A stretch of DNA of 64,000 bases from Nocardiopsis sp. CNT312 (GCF_000515115.1 NZ_AZXF01000023.1:42249-106248); one strand, 5' to 3'. Counted from the stretch's first letter, positions 1 to 10,207 are shown. Notes: a model not told the origin generated them from the sequence alone. Program-made: numbers and translations.

Positions 1-1
1 G

Positions 2-1552
2 CCCGTCCTTGTGGGTACGACCAGCGTCGAGAAGTCCGAGCGGCTGTCGCGGATGCTCAAGCGCGAGGGCGTCCCGCACGAGGTCCTCAACGCCAAGAAC
101 CACGCCCGTGAGGCCTCGATCATCGCCCGCGCGGGCAAGCTCGGCGCGGTCACCGTCGCCACCAACATGGCCGGTCGCGGTACCGACATCATGCTCGGCG
201 GCAACCCCGACTTCCTCGCGGACGAGGAACTCCAGGCCCGCGGCCTGAGCCCGCTGGAGACCCCCGAGGAGTACGAGGCGGCCTGGCCGGAGGCCCTGGA
301 GAAGGCCACGGCCGAGTTCGAGTCCGAGCACGAGAAGGTCGTCGAGGCCGGCGGCCTGTACGTGCTGGGCACCGAGCGGCACGAGTCCCGGCGCATCGAC
401 AACCAGTTGCGCGGCCGCTCCGGCCGTCAGGGCGACCCGGGCCTGTCCCGCTTCTACCTCTCGCTCCAGGACGACCTCCTGCGGCTGTTCAACAGCAGCC
501 GGCTGGAGGCGTTCATGAACCAGCTCAACATCCCCGACGACCAGCCGATCGAGTCGGGCATGGTCAGCAAGGCGATCGCTTCCGCCCAGGGGCAGGTCGA
601 GACACAGAACTTCGAGATCCGCAAGAACGTCCTCAAGTACGACGAGGTCCTCAACCGCCAGCGCAAGGTCATCTACGCCGAGCGCCGCAAGGTCCTGGAG
701 GGCCAGGACCTGCGCGACCAGGTGCTGGACATGCTGGAGGAGGTGCTCCGCGGCTACGTCGTGGAGGAGACCGCCTCCGGCGACTCAGGCGACTGGGACC
801 TGGACAAGCTCTGGCGGGCGTTCCGGCAGATCTACCCGGTCAGCTTCACCGCGGACGAGTTCATCGAGGAGAACGGCGACCTCGCCTCGGTCACCGGCCA
901 GCTCATCGCCGACCGGGTCGTGGAGGACGCCAAGGCGGCCTACGAGGACCGCGAGTCCGAGCTGGGCGAGGAGGCCATGCGCGAGGTCGAGCGCCGGGTC
1001 ATCCTCCAGGTGATGGACCGCAAGTGGCGCGAGCACCTCTACGAGATGGACTACCTCCAGGAGGGCATCGGTCTGCGCGCGATGGCGCAGCGCAACCCGG
1101 TGATCGAGTTCCAGCGCGAGGGCTTCGACATGTTCCAGCAGATGCTGGAGGCCATCAAGGAGGAGTCGGTCGGCTACCTCTTCAACGTCGAGGTCCAGGT
1201 CCGCAAGAAGGAGGAGCCCGTCCTCACCGCCTCCGCCGCAGCCACGACCGCCGCGGCCGTCGGAGGGAGCGGGGGCGCCACCGCGGTGGCCACCTCGGTG
1301 GACACCGACGAGGAGGCCGCTGCGGCCGAGGCGCCCGACGAGGAGGCCCCGGCCGAGGAGGACGTGGTCATCCCGGGCATCTCCGACGACCGCCCCGCCG
1401 AACTCCAGTACAGCGCCCCGGGCGAGGACGGCTCGGTGGAGCGCCGCAGCGAGTCCGCCGACGAGTACGCCGGTACGCCGCGCAACGCGCCGTGCCCCTG
1501 CGACTCGGGCAAGAAGTACAAGAAGTGCCACGGAGCCCCGGCCGCAACCTGA
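2..1552 (+). CDS. secA: SecA preprotein translocase ATPase, C-terminal part (5' truncated by window edge)
   Basis: This is the C-terminal ~516 residues of SecA, the ATPase that pushes preproteins through SecYEG at the inner face of the membrane; the reading frame runs off the left edge. Visible signatures are GTTSVEKSE at the start of the second nucleotide-binding fold, [10 protein letters not shown] near residue 60, the motif VI region [11 protein letters not shown] near 140, and the helical scaffold segment [18 protein letters not shown] near 350. An Ala/Glu-rich linker (about 400-470) leads to a C-terminal SEC-C zinc motif, [13 protein letters not shown], which in the family binds zinc and SecB or lipids. 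It is the housekeeping-type SecA1 rather than the tail-less SecA2. A strong hairpin follows the stop codon. Confidence 0.97.
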   Translation, partial: PVLVGTTSVEKSERLSRMLKREGVPHEVLNAKNHAREASIIARAGKLGAVTVATNMAGRGTDIMLGGNPDFLADEELQARGLSPLETPEEYEAAWPEALEKATAEFESEHEKVVEAGGLYVLGTERHESRRIDNQLRGRSGRQGDPGLSRFYLSLQDDLLRLFNSSRLEAFMNQLNIPDDQPIESGMVSKAIASAQGQVETQNFEIRKNVLKYDEVLNRQRKVIYAERRKVLEGQDLRDQVLDMLEEVLRGYVVEETASGDSGDWDLDKLWRAFRQIYPVSFTADEFIEENGDLASVTGQLIADRVVEDAKAAYEDRESELGEEAMREVERRVILQVMDRKWREHLYEMDYLQEGIGLRAMAQRNPVIEFQREGFDMFQQMLEAIKEESVGYLFNVEVQVRKKEEPVLTASAAATTAAAVGGSGGATAVATSVDTDEEAAAAEAPDEEAPAEEDVVIPGISDDRPAELQYSAPGEDGSVERRSESADEYAGTPRNAPCPCDSGKKYKKCHGAPAAT

Positions 1553-1565
1553 GCCGCAGCCGTGC

Positions 1566-1604
1566 GACGCCTGGGGGTGCCCCGTGGGGGCGCCCCCAGG
1601 CGTC
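1566..1604. terminator. Bidirectional hairpin terminator between convergent secA and the DM13 gene
   Basis: Arms GACGCCTGGGGG and CCCCCAGGCGTC are perfect 12-bp complements around a 15-nt loop. The hairpin lies in the 60-bp gap between two convergent genes, as expected of a GC-rich actinobacterial terminator without a T-tract. Confidence 0.75.
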
Positions 1605-1612
1605 AGTGCGTC

Positions 1613-2233
1613 CTACAGAGCCACCGGGGCCGACCCGAAGGCCACCGAGAAGCGGTCGCACCAGATGACCACGCTGGTCATGCCGGAGAGGTCGGCGTCG
1701 GCGGGGATCTCGTAGTTGGCCGATCCGTGGGTGCCCTTCAACCCGCCCAGGGCCACGTAGCGGCCGTCGCGGTACTTGAACCAGTCGCCGCCGGCCTCCT
1801 GGTCGGTGATCCACACGTGCAGGTCGGGGCCGTCGGAGGTGGCCAGGTCCTCGAAGCGGACGTGGCGCGACCCGTCGGCCAGTTCCAGGACCAGGACGGT
1901 GCCGGAGGTGCCGTGCTCCTGGGTGATGAAGTCGCCCTCGGCCAGGACCACGGGCCCGATGTCGGCAGGCTCCTCCTCGGGGGCCTCCTCGGGGGCCTCC
2001 TCGCTCGGCTCCCCGCCCGGGACGCCCTCGGCGCCCTCCTCCGAGGCGTCCGTGCCGGGGACGGCGGGTTCGGACGCCGTCGGCAGCGCCTCGTCCGTGG
2101 TGCGGGTGGTCAGCACCCGCCAGGGCTGGAAGGCCCACAGGCCCGCCGCGACGACGGCCAGGGCGATCAGGGCCGCGGGGACCGCGATCAGGGGGCGCCG
2201 CCACCACGGGCGCCGGGGGGTCTGGTAATCCAT
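1613..2233 (-). CDS. Membrane-anchored DM13-domain protein
   Basis: The protein has 206 residues. The ATG at 2233 was chosen because GGAGG lies 7 nt upstream; an in-frame upstream start would add 28 unlikely residues. It has a basic N-terminus (RRPWWRR), one membrane helix at about residues 14-32, a Glu/Pro/Ala linker at about 60-95, and a C-terminal domain from about 98. That domain contains DGPDLHVWI, a conserved WFKYRDGRYVALGGLKG-type stretch and VVIWCDRFSVAFG, matching the DM13 fold. DM13 domains are extracytoplasmic and have been proposed to act in electron transfer through a conserved Cys, here the C in WCDRFSV. The substrate is unknown. The gene is monocistronic and converges on secA. 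Confidence 0.8.
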   Translation of the reverse strand: MDYQTPRRPWWRRPLIAVPAALIALAVVAAGLWAFQPWRVLTTRTTDEALPTASEPAVPGTDASEEGAEGVPGGEPSEEAPEEAPEEEPADIGPVVLAEGDFITQEHGTSGTVLVLELADGSRHVRFEDLATSDGPDLHVWITDQEAGGDWFKYRDGRYVALGGLKGTHGSANYEIPADADLSGMTSVVIWCDRFSVAFGSAPVAL

Positions 2234-2323
2234 CGCTCTGCCTCCAGGGCTGGGAACTGTCACCACCGGTGATTCGGAGCCGGTGGCCGCGGGGCGACCC
2301 CCGCGCGTTTCCCGCACCGGCGC

Positions 2324-3061
2324 TCAGTCGCCGTGCCGCCGCGGGTCCAGGCGCGAGTGCAACTGGTAGCGGTCGGCGCGGTAGGTGGACAGCGCCAGTT
2401 CCACGCACCGACCCTTGGCGAAGCTGCGGCGCTGCATCACCAGCACCGGGCTCCCGGCGGGCAGGCCGAGCAGTCGCGAGTCGGAGGAGTCGCACAGGCC
2501 CGCCTCGATCGTCTGCTCGCCCGAGTCCAACAGGATGTCGTACTCGTGCTCCAGCACCTCGTACAGGGAGCGGGCGGAGAGGTCGAAGCCCTCCAGTCCG
2601 GGCACCTCGGCGGCGGGGATGTTGGAGCGCTCCACGGCCATCGGCTCGCCGTCGGCGGTGCGCATCCGCTCGATGTGGTGGACCGGGGTGCCGGGGGCGA
2701 TGTCGAGCATCCGCGCGGTGTGCCCGCTGGCCGGGATGATCCGCCGGATGAGCTCGCGGGCGCCGGGCTCGTAGCCGCGGGCGCGCATGTCCTCACTGAA
2801 GGAGGCCAGGACCAGCGACATCTCGATCTTGGGCCGGGCGACGAACGTCCCCTTGCCCGGGACCCGGTAGAGGCGGCCCTCGGTGACGAGGAGGTCGACG
2901 CTCTGGCGCACGGTCATGCGCGAGAGCCCGTAGAGAGCGCTGAGCTCGCGCTCGGAGGGGACCATGTCGTCCACGCCCAGCCCCGACTCGGTGATCCAGT
3001 CCAGGATCGCGTCGCGGAGCTGCACGTATTTGGGCAGGGGGTTGGCGGGGTCGATCGGCAT
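2324..3061 (-). CDS. GntR/HutC-family regulator, DasR-like paralogue
   Basis: This 245-aa protein has a winged helix at about 10-75 with the signature VPSERELSALYGLSRMTVRQ and the GKGTFVA wing, followed by a UTRA effector domain (about 95-240) containing GTPVHHIERMR and a YRADRYQL ending. It resembles DasR-type amino-sugar repressors, but a closer DasR orthologue lies at 52900-53640, so this is probably a paralogue. It is divergent from a SIS-domain sugar-phosphate gene, with a near-perfect DasR-type inverted repeat (3186-3207) in the shared promoter region. I infer that it, DasR, or both control the SIS gene and perhaps the downstream NagZ-like gene. The likely ligand is an amino-sugar phosphate; the specificity is not shown by the sequence. 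Confidence 0.85.
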   Translation of the reverse strand: MPIDPANPLPKYVQLRDAILDWITESGLGVDDMVPSERELSALYGLSRMTVRQSVDLLVTEGRLYRVPGKGTFVARPKIEMSLVLASFSEDMRARGYEPGARELIRRIIPASGHTARMLDIAPGTPVHHIERMRTADGEPMAVERSNIPAAEVPGLEGFDLSARSLYEVLEHEYDILLDSGEQTIEAGLCDSSDSRLLGLPAGSPVLVMQRRSFAKGRCVELALSTYRADRYQLHSRLDPRRHGD

Positions 3062-3185
3062 GCGCGGACCGCCTTCTCGGTTCGGTGGACGAGATCGCTA
3101 GAGGGACCCTAGTACGAGTCCCGTCGGGGCCCGGAGGGCGAGAGCGTTCAACGGCGGCCGGACTCCGGAACGGTGTGGTCCATAC

Positions 3186-3207
3186 TGGTATAGTCCGGAC
3201 TAGACCA
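3186..3207. promoter_or_regulatory. DasR/GntR-type operator (dre-like inverted repeat)
   Basis: TGGTATAGTCC is followed directly by GGACTAGACCA, giving 11-bp arms with one mismatch. Each arm contains most of the dre element known from Streptomyces (ACTGGTCTAGACCA-like). It lies 49 bp before the SIS gene start and 125 bp before the divergent GntR gene, so it can control both. Confidence 0.7.
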
Positions 3208-3255
3208 AAGCCCCGACCGCGTGTCAATCCACCCGGACTCCGAGGGAAGGCCCCC

Positions 3256-4302
3256 ATGACCACCACGACGACCAGCGTCATGCGCTCCGAGATCGCCGAA
3301 CAGCCCAGAGCCCTGCGCCGCACCTTCGCTGAGCTGCTGCCCCTGCGCCCGGAGATCGCGGCACTGGCACGCGAGACCAGGCAGGTCCTGTTCATCGCGC
3401 GCGGCTCCTCCGACAACGCCGCGGTCTACGGCAACTACCTGCTCCAGACACACGCCGGCCGCCTGGCCACCCTGGCCTCGCCCTCCGTCGCCACCACCTA
3501 CGGCGCCCGCGTGGACCTCTCCGGGGTCCTGGCCGTGGCCGTCTCCCAGTCCGGAAAGACCGAGGAGATCGTCCAGACCATGCGCTGGGCCGCCGACTGC
3601 GGTGCCCGCACGGTGGCGGTGACCAACGGCGCGGACTCGCCCATGGCGGCCGAGGCAGACCTCGCCCTGGTCACCCGCGCCGGCCACGAGAAGGCCGTGC
3701 CCGCCACCAAGACCTACAGCACCCAGCTCGCCGCCATCGCCGTTCTCGCCCTGGGCCTGGGCGCCGGCCTGGACGAGGGCGACCTGGCGCGCGTCCCGGA
3801 CGGGATCGAGGAGAGCCTCGCCCTGCCCACAGACCCCCTGGAGGAGATCGTCGAGCGGATGGTCGCGGTTCAGGGCACGGTCGTCTCCGGCCGCGGTATG
3901 GCCTACTCCACCGCGCTGGAGGCCGCCCTCAAGCTCAAGGAGGCGTGCTACCTGCACGCCATGGGCCTGTCCTACGCCGACCTGCTGCACGGCCCCATCG
4001 CCGTCGTCGACCCGCGCACCCCCGCGCTGCTCGTCGCCGCGCCCACGGGGCCGACCCTGGAGGGCACGGTCGCCTTGGCCGAGCGCGTGCGCTCCGCAGG
4101 AGCCCCCGTGTTCGGGTTCGGCGGCGGAGCGGCCCTCGCCGCCGCCAGCGACCTGTCCGTTCCGGTGCCCGACGTGCCCGAGTGGGTCGCACCGATGAAC
4201 CTCATCGTCCCGGCGCAACTGCTCACCGAGCAGCTGGCCCGCCGTCTGGGCTACAACCCCGACCTGCCGCGCGGCCTCGACAAGGTCACCCAGACCGCCT
4301 GA
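3256..4302 (+). CDS. SIS-domain amino-sugar phosphate isomerase/deaminase-like protein
   Basis: This 348-aa protein has two SIS domains (about 40-170 and 205-340) and no glutaminase domain, so it corresponds to the isomerase half of GlmS. Phosphosugar-binding stretches are visible: RGSSDNAAVYGNYLL, SQSGKTEEI and ATKTYSTQL. The second half has KLKEACYLHAMGLSYAD, whose Glu matches the base of GlmS-type isomerases. Such proteins act as glucosamine-6-phosphate deaminases (NagB-II/AgaS type) or related GlcNAc-6-P enzymes; the exact reaction cannot be told from sequence. The ATG at 3256 has GAGGGAAGG upstream. A dre-like operator precedes it and a NagZ-like hydrolase follows 92 bp downstream, supporting a role in chitin or wall amino-sugar use. 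Confidence 0.82.
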   Translation: MTTTTTSVMRSEIAEQPRALRRTFAELLPLRPEIAALARETRQVLFIARGSSDNAAVYGNYLLQTHAGRLATLASPSVATTYGARVDLSGVLAVAVSQSGKTEEIVQTMRWAADCGARTVAVTNGADSPMAAEADLALVTRAGHEKAVPATKTYSTQLAAIAVLALGLGAGLDEGDLARVPDGIEESLALPTDPLEEIVERMVAVQGTVVSGRGMAYSTALEAALKLKEACYLHAMGLSYADLLHGPIAVVDPRTPALLVAAPTGPTLEGTVALAERVRSAGAPVFGFGGGAALAAASDLSVPVPDVPEWVAPMNLIVPAQLLTEQLARRLGYNPDLPRGLDKVTQTA

Positions 4303-4394
4303 CCGGCGTGTTCCCGGGAGCCGGGGCCGGAGGGGGCCGTGAGACGGTACCCTCCGGCCACACCCGTCCACACTCCCCGGAGACGCCGACCGCC

Positions 4395-6056
4395 ATGAGA
4401 CCCTCCCTGCGCGCCGCACTGGCTCCGCTCTGTGCCCTGCTCGCCCTGACCGTCGCCTCGTGCACCTCCCAGGAACCGGGCGGCACCCCGTCCGGGGAGG
4501 GCGGGCAGGAGGACGCGCGGCAGCCGGTGCTCGCCCCCGAACTGCTGGCGGAAATGGACCTGGACGACAAGATCGGCCAGCTCATGGTCCTGTCCGCCCA
4601 GGGGACCAGCCCGGAGGAGAACGCCGCGCAGATCGAGGCCTACCGCCCCGGCGGGCTCATCTACTTCACCGCCAACCTGGCCGGCACCGGCGAGATCGTG
4701 CGCATGTCCAACGGACTCCAGGAGCTGGCCGCGCAGCAGGGCGCCGGGGTGCCCCTGTTCCTGGGGATCGACCAGGAGCAGGGGCTCGTCTCGCGCCTGA
4801 CCGCGGGCACCCGCTTCCCCGACGCGATGGCCGTGGGCGCCACGCGCGACCCCGCCATGGCGGAGCTGCTCGCCGCCACCACCGCCGAGGAGCTCGCGGC
4901 CCTGGGCATCAACCTCGACTACGCGCCCGTCGCCGACGTCAACACCGACCCCGACAACCCGGTGATCGGTATCCGCTCCTTCGGCTCCGACCCCGCCCTG
5001 GTGGCGGAGATGGCCGTGGCCGAGGCCGGAGCGTTCGCCGAGGGCGGCGTCGCCTCCGTCGTCAAGCACTTCCCCGGGCACGGCGACACCGACGTGGACA
5101 GCCACACCGGCCTGCCCGTCATCGACCTGCCGCGTGAGGAGTGGGAGGCCGGGCACCTGCCGCCGTTCCGGGCCGCGGTCGACGCCGGGGTGGACGCCAT
5201 CATGACCGCCCACGTGGTCATGCCGCAGCTCGACGCGGACACCCCGGCCACCCTGTCCCCGGAGATCATCGGCGGCGTGCTCCGCGAGGAACTCGGCTAC
5301 GACGGGGTCGTCACCACCGACGCCCTCAACATGGAGGGCGTGCGCCAGGGCCACACCGACGGGGAGATCGCGGTCCGCGCCATCGAGGCGGGTGTGGACC
5401 AGCTCCTCATGCCGCCGGACCCGGCCGCCGCCCTGGAGGCGCTGCGGACCGCTGTGCGGGAGGGGCGGCTGACCGAGGAACGCATCGACGAGTCCGTGCT
5501 GCGCATCCTGGCGCTCAAGGAGGAGCGGGGCGTCCTGGACGCCGAGCCGGCTGACGCCGAGGCCGCACAGGCCGTTCTGGAGGACCCCGAACACGCCGAG
5601 GCCGCCCAGAGCGTGGCCGACGCCTCCGTGACGGTGCTGCGCGACGGCGACGGCCTGCTGCCGCTCGCCGAGGGCGCGAGCGTGAGCGTCCGGGGCCAGG
5701 GCGGTACCGAGATCACCGACGCGCTGCGCGAGGCCGGGGTGGACGTCGTGGGGCTGGGACCCGACGCCGACGCCGTGGTGGTGGGTACCGACGGAGCCCG
5801 GGGGTCGGCCGAGCAGCGGGCCGTGGTGGACGCCGCCCGGGCGCAGGGCCAACCCGTCATCGTGGTCGCCCAGGGCGGCCCCTACGACCTGGAGGTGTTC
5901 CCGGAGGTCGAGGCGTTCCTGGCGGTCTACTCCTCGGTGGAGGTGTCACGCTACGCCGCCGCGCGGGTGATCGCCGGTGTGCTGGAGCCCTCCGGAACGC
6001 TGCCGGTGGACATCCCCGGCGCGGGTGTGGACGCCGGGACGGGGCTCACCTTCTGA
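4395..6056 (+). CDS. Secreted lipoprotein glycoside hydrolase family 3, NagZ-like beta-N-acetylhexosaminidase
   Basis: The 553-aa product has a lipoprotein signal with lipobox VASC (Cys23), so it is probably anchored outside the membrane, unlike cytoplasmic E. coli NagZ. The GH3 barrel contains KHFPGHGDTDVDSH (residues 224-237), the NagZ signature whose Asp/His loop acts as acid/base. It also contains VVTTDALNMEGV with the nucleophile Asp309. About 150 further residues form a small C-terminal alpha/beta domain. It probably removes terminal GlcNAc from chito-oligosaccharides or muropeptides, feeding the SIS protein and NagA. The ATG at 4395 is chosen because it starts the signal peptide; the longer frame upstream is shadow sequence. 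Confidence 0.92.
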   Translation: MRPSLRAALAPLCALLALTVASCTSQEPGGTPSGEGGQEDARQPVLAPELLAEMDLDDKIGQLMVLSAQGTSPEENAAQIEAYRPGGLIYFTANLAGTGEIVRMSNGLQELAAQQGAGVPLFLGIDQEQGLVSRLTAGTRFPDAMAVGATRDPAMAELLAATTAEELAALGINLDYAPVADVNTDPDNPVIGIRSFGSDPALVAEMAVAEAGAFAEGGVASVVKHFPGHGDTDVDSHTGLPVIDLPREEWEAGHLPPFRAAVDAGVDAIMTAHVVMPQLDADTPATLSPEIIGGVLREELGYDGVVTTDALNMEGVRQGHTDGEIAVRAIEAGVDQLLMPPDPAAALEALRTAVREGRLTEERIDESVLRILALKEERGVLDAEPADAEAAQAVLEDPEHAEAAQSVADASVTVLRDGDGLLPLAEGASVSVRGQGGTEITDALREAGVDVVGLGPDADAVVVGTDGARGSAEQRAVVDAARAQGQPVIVVAQGGPYDLEVFPEVEAFLAVYSSVEVSRYAAARVIAGVLEPSGTLPVDIPGAGVDAGTGLTF

Positions 6057-6153
6057 GCGGCGGCGCGGGTCGGGGACGGTACAAGAACGTCCGAGATGGT
6101 TGAAATCTGTGCGTAACGGGAAGAACGTTTCCCCACGTGAACGGAGGGATTGG

Positions 6154-6816
6154 ATGGACCGCGTTCGTAAGGCAGTCATCTCGGACTGGGCCGGTGTGCT
6201 CACCACACCGCTCCCCGACTCCATCGCCGCCTGGCTCGAATCCGAGGGCATCGACGGCGACCACTACCAGCAGGCCATGCGGCCCTACTTCGACGGCAGC
6301 CTGGAGGACAACCCCGTCCACGCGCTGGAGCGCGGCGAGATCGACACCGCCGGGTTCGAGCGCGAGATCGCCGCCCTGCTCCGGCTCGCCGACGGCGGCA
6401 CCGTCGACGCCGAGGGCCTCATCCATCGCATGTTCTCCCGCTTCGACCCGGTCCACGAGATGTACGACACGCTGCGCTCGGTGCGCCGCACCGGCCTGAA
6501 CACCGCGCTGCTGTCCAACTCCTGGGGCAACGGCTACCCACGCGAGCACTTCGCGGGGACCTTCGACGAGGTGGTCATCTCCGGTGAGGTGGGGATGCGC
6601 AAGCCCGAACCCCGGATCTACCTGCACACATGTGAACGCCTGGGCCTGTCCCCACGGGACTGTGTGTTCATCGACGACCTCGAGCACAACGTGCGCACCG
6701 CCGAGGAACTCGGCATGGTCGGCCTGCTGCACACCGACACCCACGCCACCCGCCGGGAGCTGAGCCGCCTGCTGACCATCGACGCCTCCGTCTTCGAGGG
6801 CACGCCCGCGGCCTGA
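6154..6816 (+). CDS. HAD-superfamily phosphatase/hydrolase
   Basis: This 220-aa HAD hydrolase has motif I VISDWAGVLT (Asp11), motif II LLSNSWGNG, motif III Lys in MRKPEPRIY and motif IV VFIDDLEHN. The second motif-I Asp, the usual acid/base of phosphatases, is Ala13 here, as in the DFGGVL-type subgroup related to epoxide-hydrolase N-terminal and ACAD10-like domains. Hydrolysis may therefore be slow, or the substrate unusual. The ATG at 6154 has ACGGAGGG six nt upstream. The gene follows the NagZ-like gene by 97 bp without a strong terminator, so co-transcription is possible but unproven. The substrate is unknown. Confidence 0.85.
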   Translation: MDRVRKAVISDWAGVLTTPLPDSIAAWLESEGIDGDHYQQAMRPYFDGSLEDNPVHALERGEIDTAGFEREIAALLRLADGGTVDAEGLIHRMFSRFDPVHEMYDTLRSVRRTGLNTALLSNSWGNGYPREHFAGTFDEVVISGEVGMRKPEPRIYLHTCERLGLSPRDCVFIDDLEHNVRTAEELGMVGLLHTDTHATRRELSRLLTIDASVFEGTPAA

Positions 6817-6886
6817 CACGCCCCAGGTGCGGGCACCCGGGATTCCTTGGGACACTCGTGGTGTCCGTCGAGTTCCCGGAGAGCCC

Positions 6887-7339
6887 ATGTACGTCTTCCT
6901 GCCCAGCACCGTCCCCGCCCTCGCCCGGGCCCTGGAGGAGGGGAGTGTGCCGGTCGGCCCCGCCTTCACCGCCGCCCCCGGAGCCGGGGCCGACGAGGAG
7001 GAGGCCGACTACGGCGCCATGTACGCGGCCGCCGAGGAGTCCCTGGCGCTGCTGGCAGCCGACCCCGGCGCGCCCCGGCGCCGGGTGGTACTCGCCGCGA
7101 ACCTGCCCGATCGCGCCGTCGAGCCCGCGGGCGGCGCCGGCCCCGGCGTGCTCCGGGTGCGGCTCAAGGGCCCGGTGCCCTACAAGCGCCTGGCCTCGGC
7201 CCACGTGGACGACGAGCGCGCCGCCGACGACATCGCCACGGCGGCGGCCGACCCCGCCTCCGGTGCCGCCGAGGACCGCGAACTCATGTGGTTCGCCGTC
7301 CAGGAGCTGCGCTACCTCGTCGGGGACGGGCGGACCTGA
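6887..7339 (+). CDS. Conserved hypothetical protein, DUF6912-like
   Basis: This 150-aa cytoplasmic protein begins MYVFLPSTVPALARAL and ends in a helical stretch, ELMWFAVQELRYLVGDG. These features match a family widespread in actinobacteria (DUF6912 as I recall it) of unknown function. It has no signal peptide, membrane helix or catalytic motif that I recognise. The ATG at 6887 is preceded by CCGGAGAGCCC. A very large inverted repeat follows the stop. The gene is conserved as a single unit, so its neighbours say little about its role. Confidence 0.65.
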   Translation: MYVFLPSTVPALARALEEGSVPVGPAFTAAPGAGADEEEADYGAMYAAAEESLALLAADPGAPRRRVVLAANLPDRAVEPAGGAGPGVLRVRLKGPVPYKRLASAHVDDERAADDIATAAADPASGAAEDRELMWFAVQELRYLVGDGRT

Positions 7340-7408
7340 CGTTTGCACCGCGGCGACCGCGTCCGGTGCACGGAGCGGCGCCTCTGCCCGTGGCACCGGT
7401 GTTCACTG

Positions 7409-7488
7409 CGGTGTCGTCCGCACCGGAGCGGGTCCAGGCCCAAACGGGGACGGATCGGCCTGGCCCCGCTCCGGTACGGACGACACCG
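7409..7488. terminator. Large inverted repeat between convergent genes
   Basis: Two 32-bp arms (7409-7440 and 7457-7488) pair with only two mismatches around a 16-nt loop. It lies between the convergent DUF6912-like gene and the aldo-keto reductase. A bidirectional terminator is the simplest reading, although the stem is unusually long. Confidence 0.7.
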
Positions 7489-7495
7489 CCACGGA

Positions 7496-8473
<978 letters not shown>

Positions 8474-8501
8474 GACAGGATCCTCTCTCTCGGTGTACGG
8501 G

Positions 8502-9959
8502 TCAACGGTTCTCGTCTGCTGCGGCGGGCTCGCCCGCGGACGAGCCCGCCGGGGAGTGGCGGCGCAGGACCAGCCACAGGAGCGCGCCGGCGGCGACGAG
8601 GAGGACCCCGTCCACGGCGACCGCGGTGTGGATGCCGGGCATCTGCTCGCTCCCCGTCGCCTCCGCGCCCACCACCGCCGTGAAGACGGCGCTGAACACG
8701 GGGATGCCGATCGCGATGCCGACCTGCTGGCTCTGCGTGGCCATGCCGGTGGCCATCCCCTGCATGTCGGTACCCACAGCCGACGTCGCGATCACCATGA
8801 ACGCGAGCATCGCCGTCATCGAGAAGACGGCGTTGACGAACTGGGTGGCGACCAGGGGGAGGACCCACTCCGGTGTGGCGGGCATCACGAGCATCGGCAG
8901 CATGAACGCGCCCTGGCCGACCAGGGAGAGGCCGAGGAGGGTGTGGGGCGGTATCCGCTCGATCAGGCGCGGTCCGATCATCCCGCCGAGGATCTGCCCG
9001 ATACCGATGCCCAGCAGGACCAGGCCCGCCACCAGGGGGGAGAACCCCAGGACGTTCTGTACGTACAGGCCGGTGAAGAAGATCAGGGCGGTCTCCCCGC
9101 CGAAGATGAACAGGGCGGACATGTTGCTGAAGGCGACCTCGGGGCGGCGCAGGATGCGGACCGGTACCAGTGCCTCCTCCGTACGCGATTCCACGACCCA
9201 GAAGGCGGCCAGGAGCACCACGGCCAGGCCCATCGCCAGGACCGGGAGCGCGCCGAGCCCGTTCTCGGCCGCCTGCGTGATGCCGTAGACCCCGCTGAAC
9301 AGGCCGGTGGTGATGAGTACGGCCCCGGGGACGTCCAGGGTGCCGCGCCGCTCGGCGCGGCTCTCGGCGACCACGGCGGAGACGACCACGACCGCGAGGA
9401 GGGCTACGGGGATGTTGATGAAGAACGCCCAGCGCCAGGACAGCGTGTCGGTGAGGACGCCGCCCAGGACCGCGCCGACGCTGAAACCCGAGCTCATCAT
9501 CACGCCGTTGAGCCCCAGCGCCCTTGCGCGCAGGCCCGGCTCGGTGAAGGTGGTGGTCAGCAGCGCCAGGGCCGCCGGGGTGACCGCCGCGGTCGCCAGC
9601 CCTTGCAGGGTCCGCGCCACGAGCAGCAGCTCCGGCGACGTCGCAAGGCCGCCGACCACCGATGCCACGGCCAGGATCAGCATCCCGGTGACGAAGATGC
9701 GCCGACGCCCCAGGTAGTCGCCGACGCGGCCGAAGACCAGGGTGCACCCGGCGGCGCACAGGGCGAAGGCCGTGGTGATCCATTGCAGGTTGCCCGCGCT
9801 GAAACCGAGGTCCACGCCGACCCGTGGAAGTGCGACGTTGAGGATGGAGAAGTCGGCCGCCATCAGGAACTGCGAGGCGAGCAGCACGATGAGGACGACG
9901 ACTTGACGGCTGGTCATCTTGGTTGGCGACGCCGATTCCGTCGCCCTTTCGGTGGTCAT
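8502..9959 (-). CDS. MFS drug/metabolite exporter, DHA2 (14-TM) family
   Basis: The 485-aa protein has repeated hydrophobic helices consistent with 14 transmembrane segments. It has the MFS motif A-like loop GRVGDYLGRRR after helix 2 and the antiporter-type segment GLNGVMMSSGFSVGAVLGGVL, typical of proton-driven DHA2 multidrug exporters. The ATG at 9959 is preferred because the upstream in-frame extension lacks membrane character; the Shine-Dalgarno is weak (GGTGG). It is divergent from the XRE/MmyB-like regulator at 10208 and leads into an aldo-keto reductase. It may export a compound made nearby, possibly that of the AvrD operon, but this is inference. Confidence 0.9.
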   Translation of the reverse strand: MTTERATESASPTKMTSRQVVVLIVLLASQFLMAADFSILNVALPRVGVDLGFSAGNLQWITTAFALCAAGCTLVFGRVGDYLGRRRIFVTGMLILAVASVVGGLATSPELLLVARTLQGLATAAVTPAALALLTTTFTEPGLRARALGLNGVMMSSGFSVGAVLGGVLTDTLSWRWAFFINIPVALLAVVVVSAVVAESRAERRGTLDVPGAVLITTGLFSGVYGITQAAENGLGALPVLAMGLAVVLLAAFWVVESRTEEALVPVRILRRPEVAFSNMSALFIFGGETALIFFTGLYVQNVLGFSPLVAGLVLLGIGIGQILGGMIGPRLIERIPPHTLLGLSLVGQGAFMLPMLVMPATPEWVLPLVATQFVNAVFSMTAMLAFMVIATSAVGTDMQGMATGMATQSQQVGIAIGIPVFSAVFTAVVGAEATGSEQMPGIHTAVAVDGVLLVAAGALLWLVLRRHSPAGSSAGEPAAADENR

Positions 9960-10207
9960 GCCACCACAGTCGTACGGCACGTCGGACTCAGCCAGCCCCC
10001 GGCCGTGGGTAGCCCCGCCATGGCTGACCACGACAGGGTCAGGTTCGGCTGTTGACCACCGTGCGCCGGACGCGTTGTGTTCGGTGTGACGGCCTCTCCG
10101 CCGAACCCGGGGCGACGCTCCGGGGCACCGGGGAAACCGTCCGCTTTCCCTCCGCCGTGCGGGTGGCGGAAACAGGCGTGTGTGAGCATGGAGGGGTGGA
10201 CGATCAC

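Noticed and set aside
3256..4302. Full glucosamine-6-phosphate synthase GlmS
   Set aside because: The N-terminal glutaminase domain (Cys1) is missing; only the two SIS domains are encoded.
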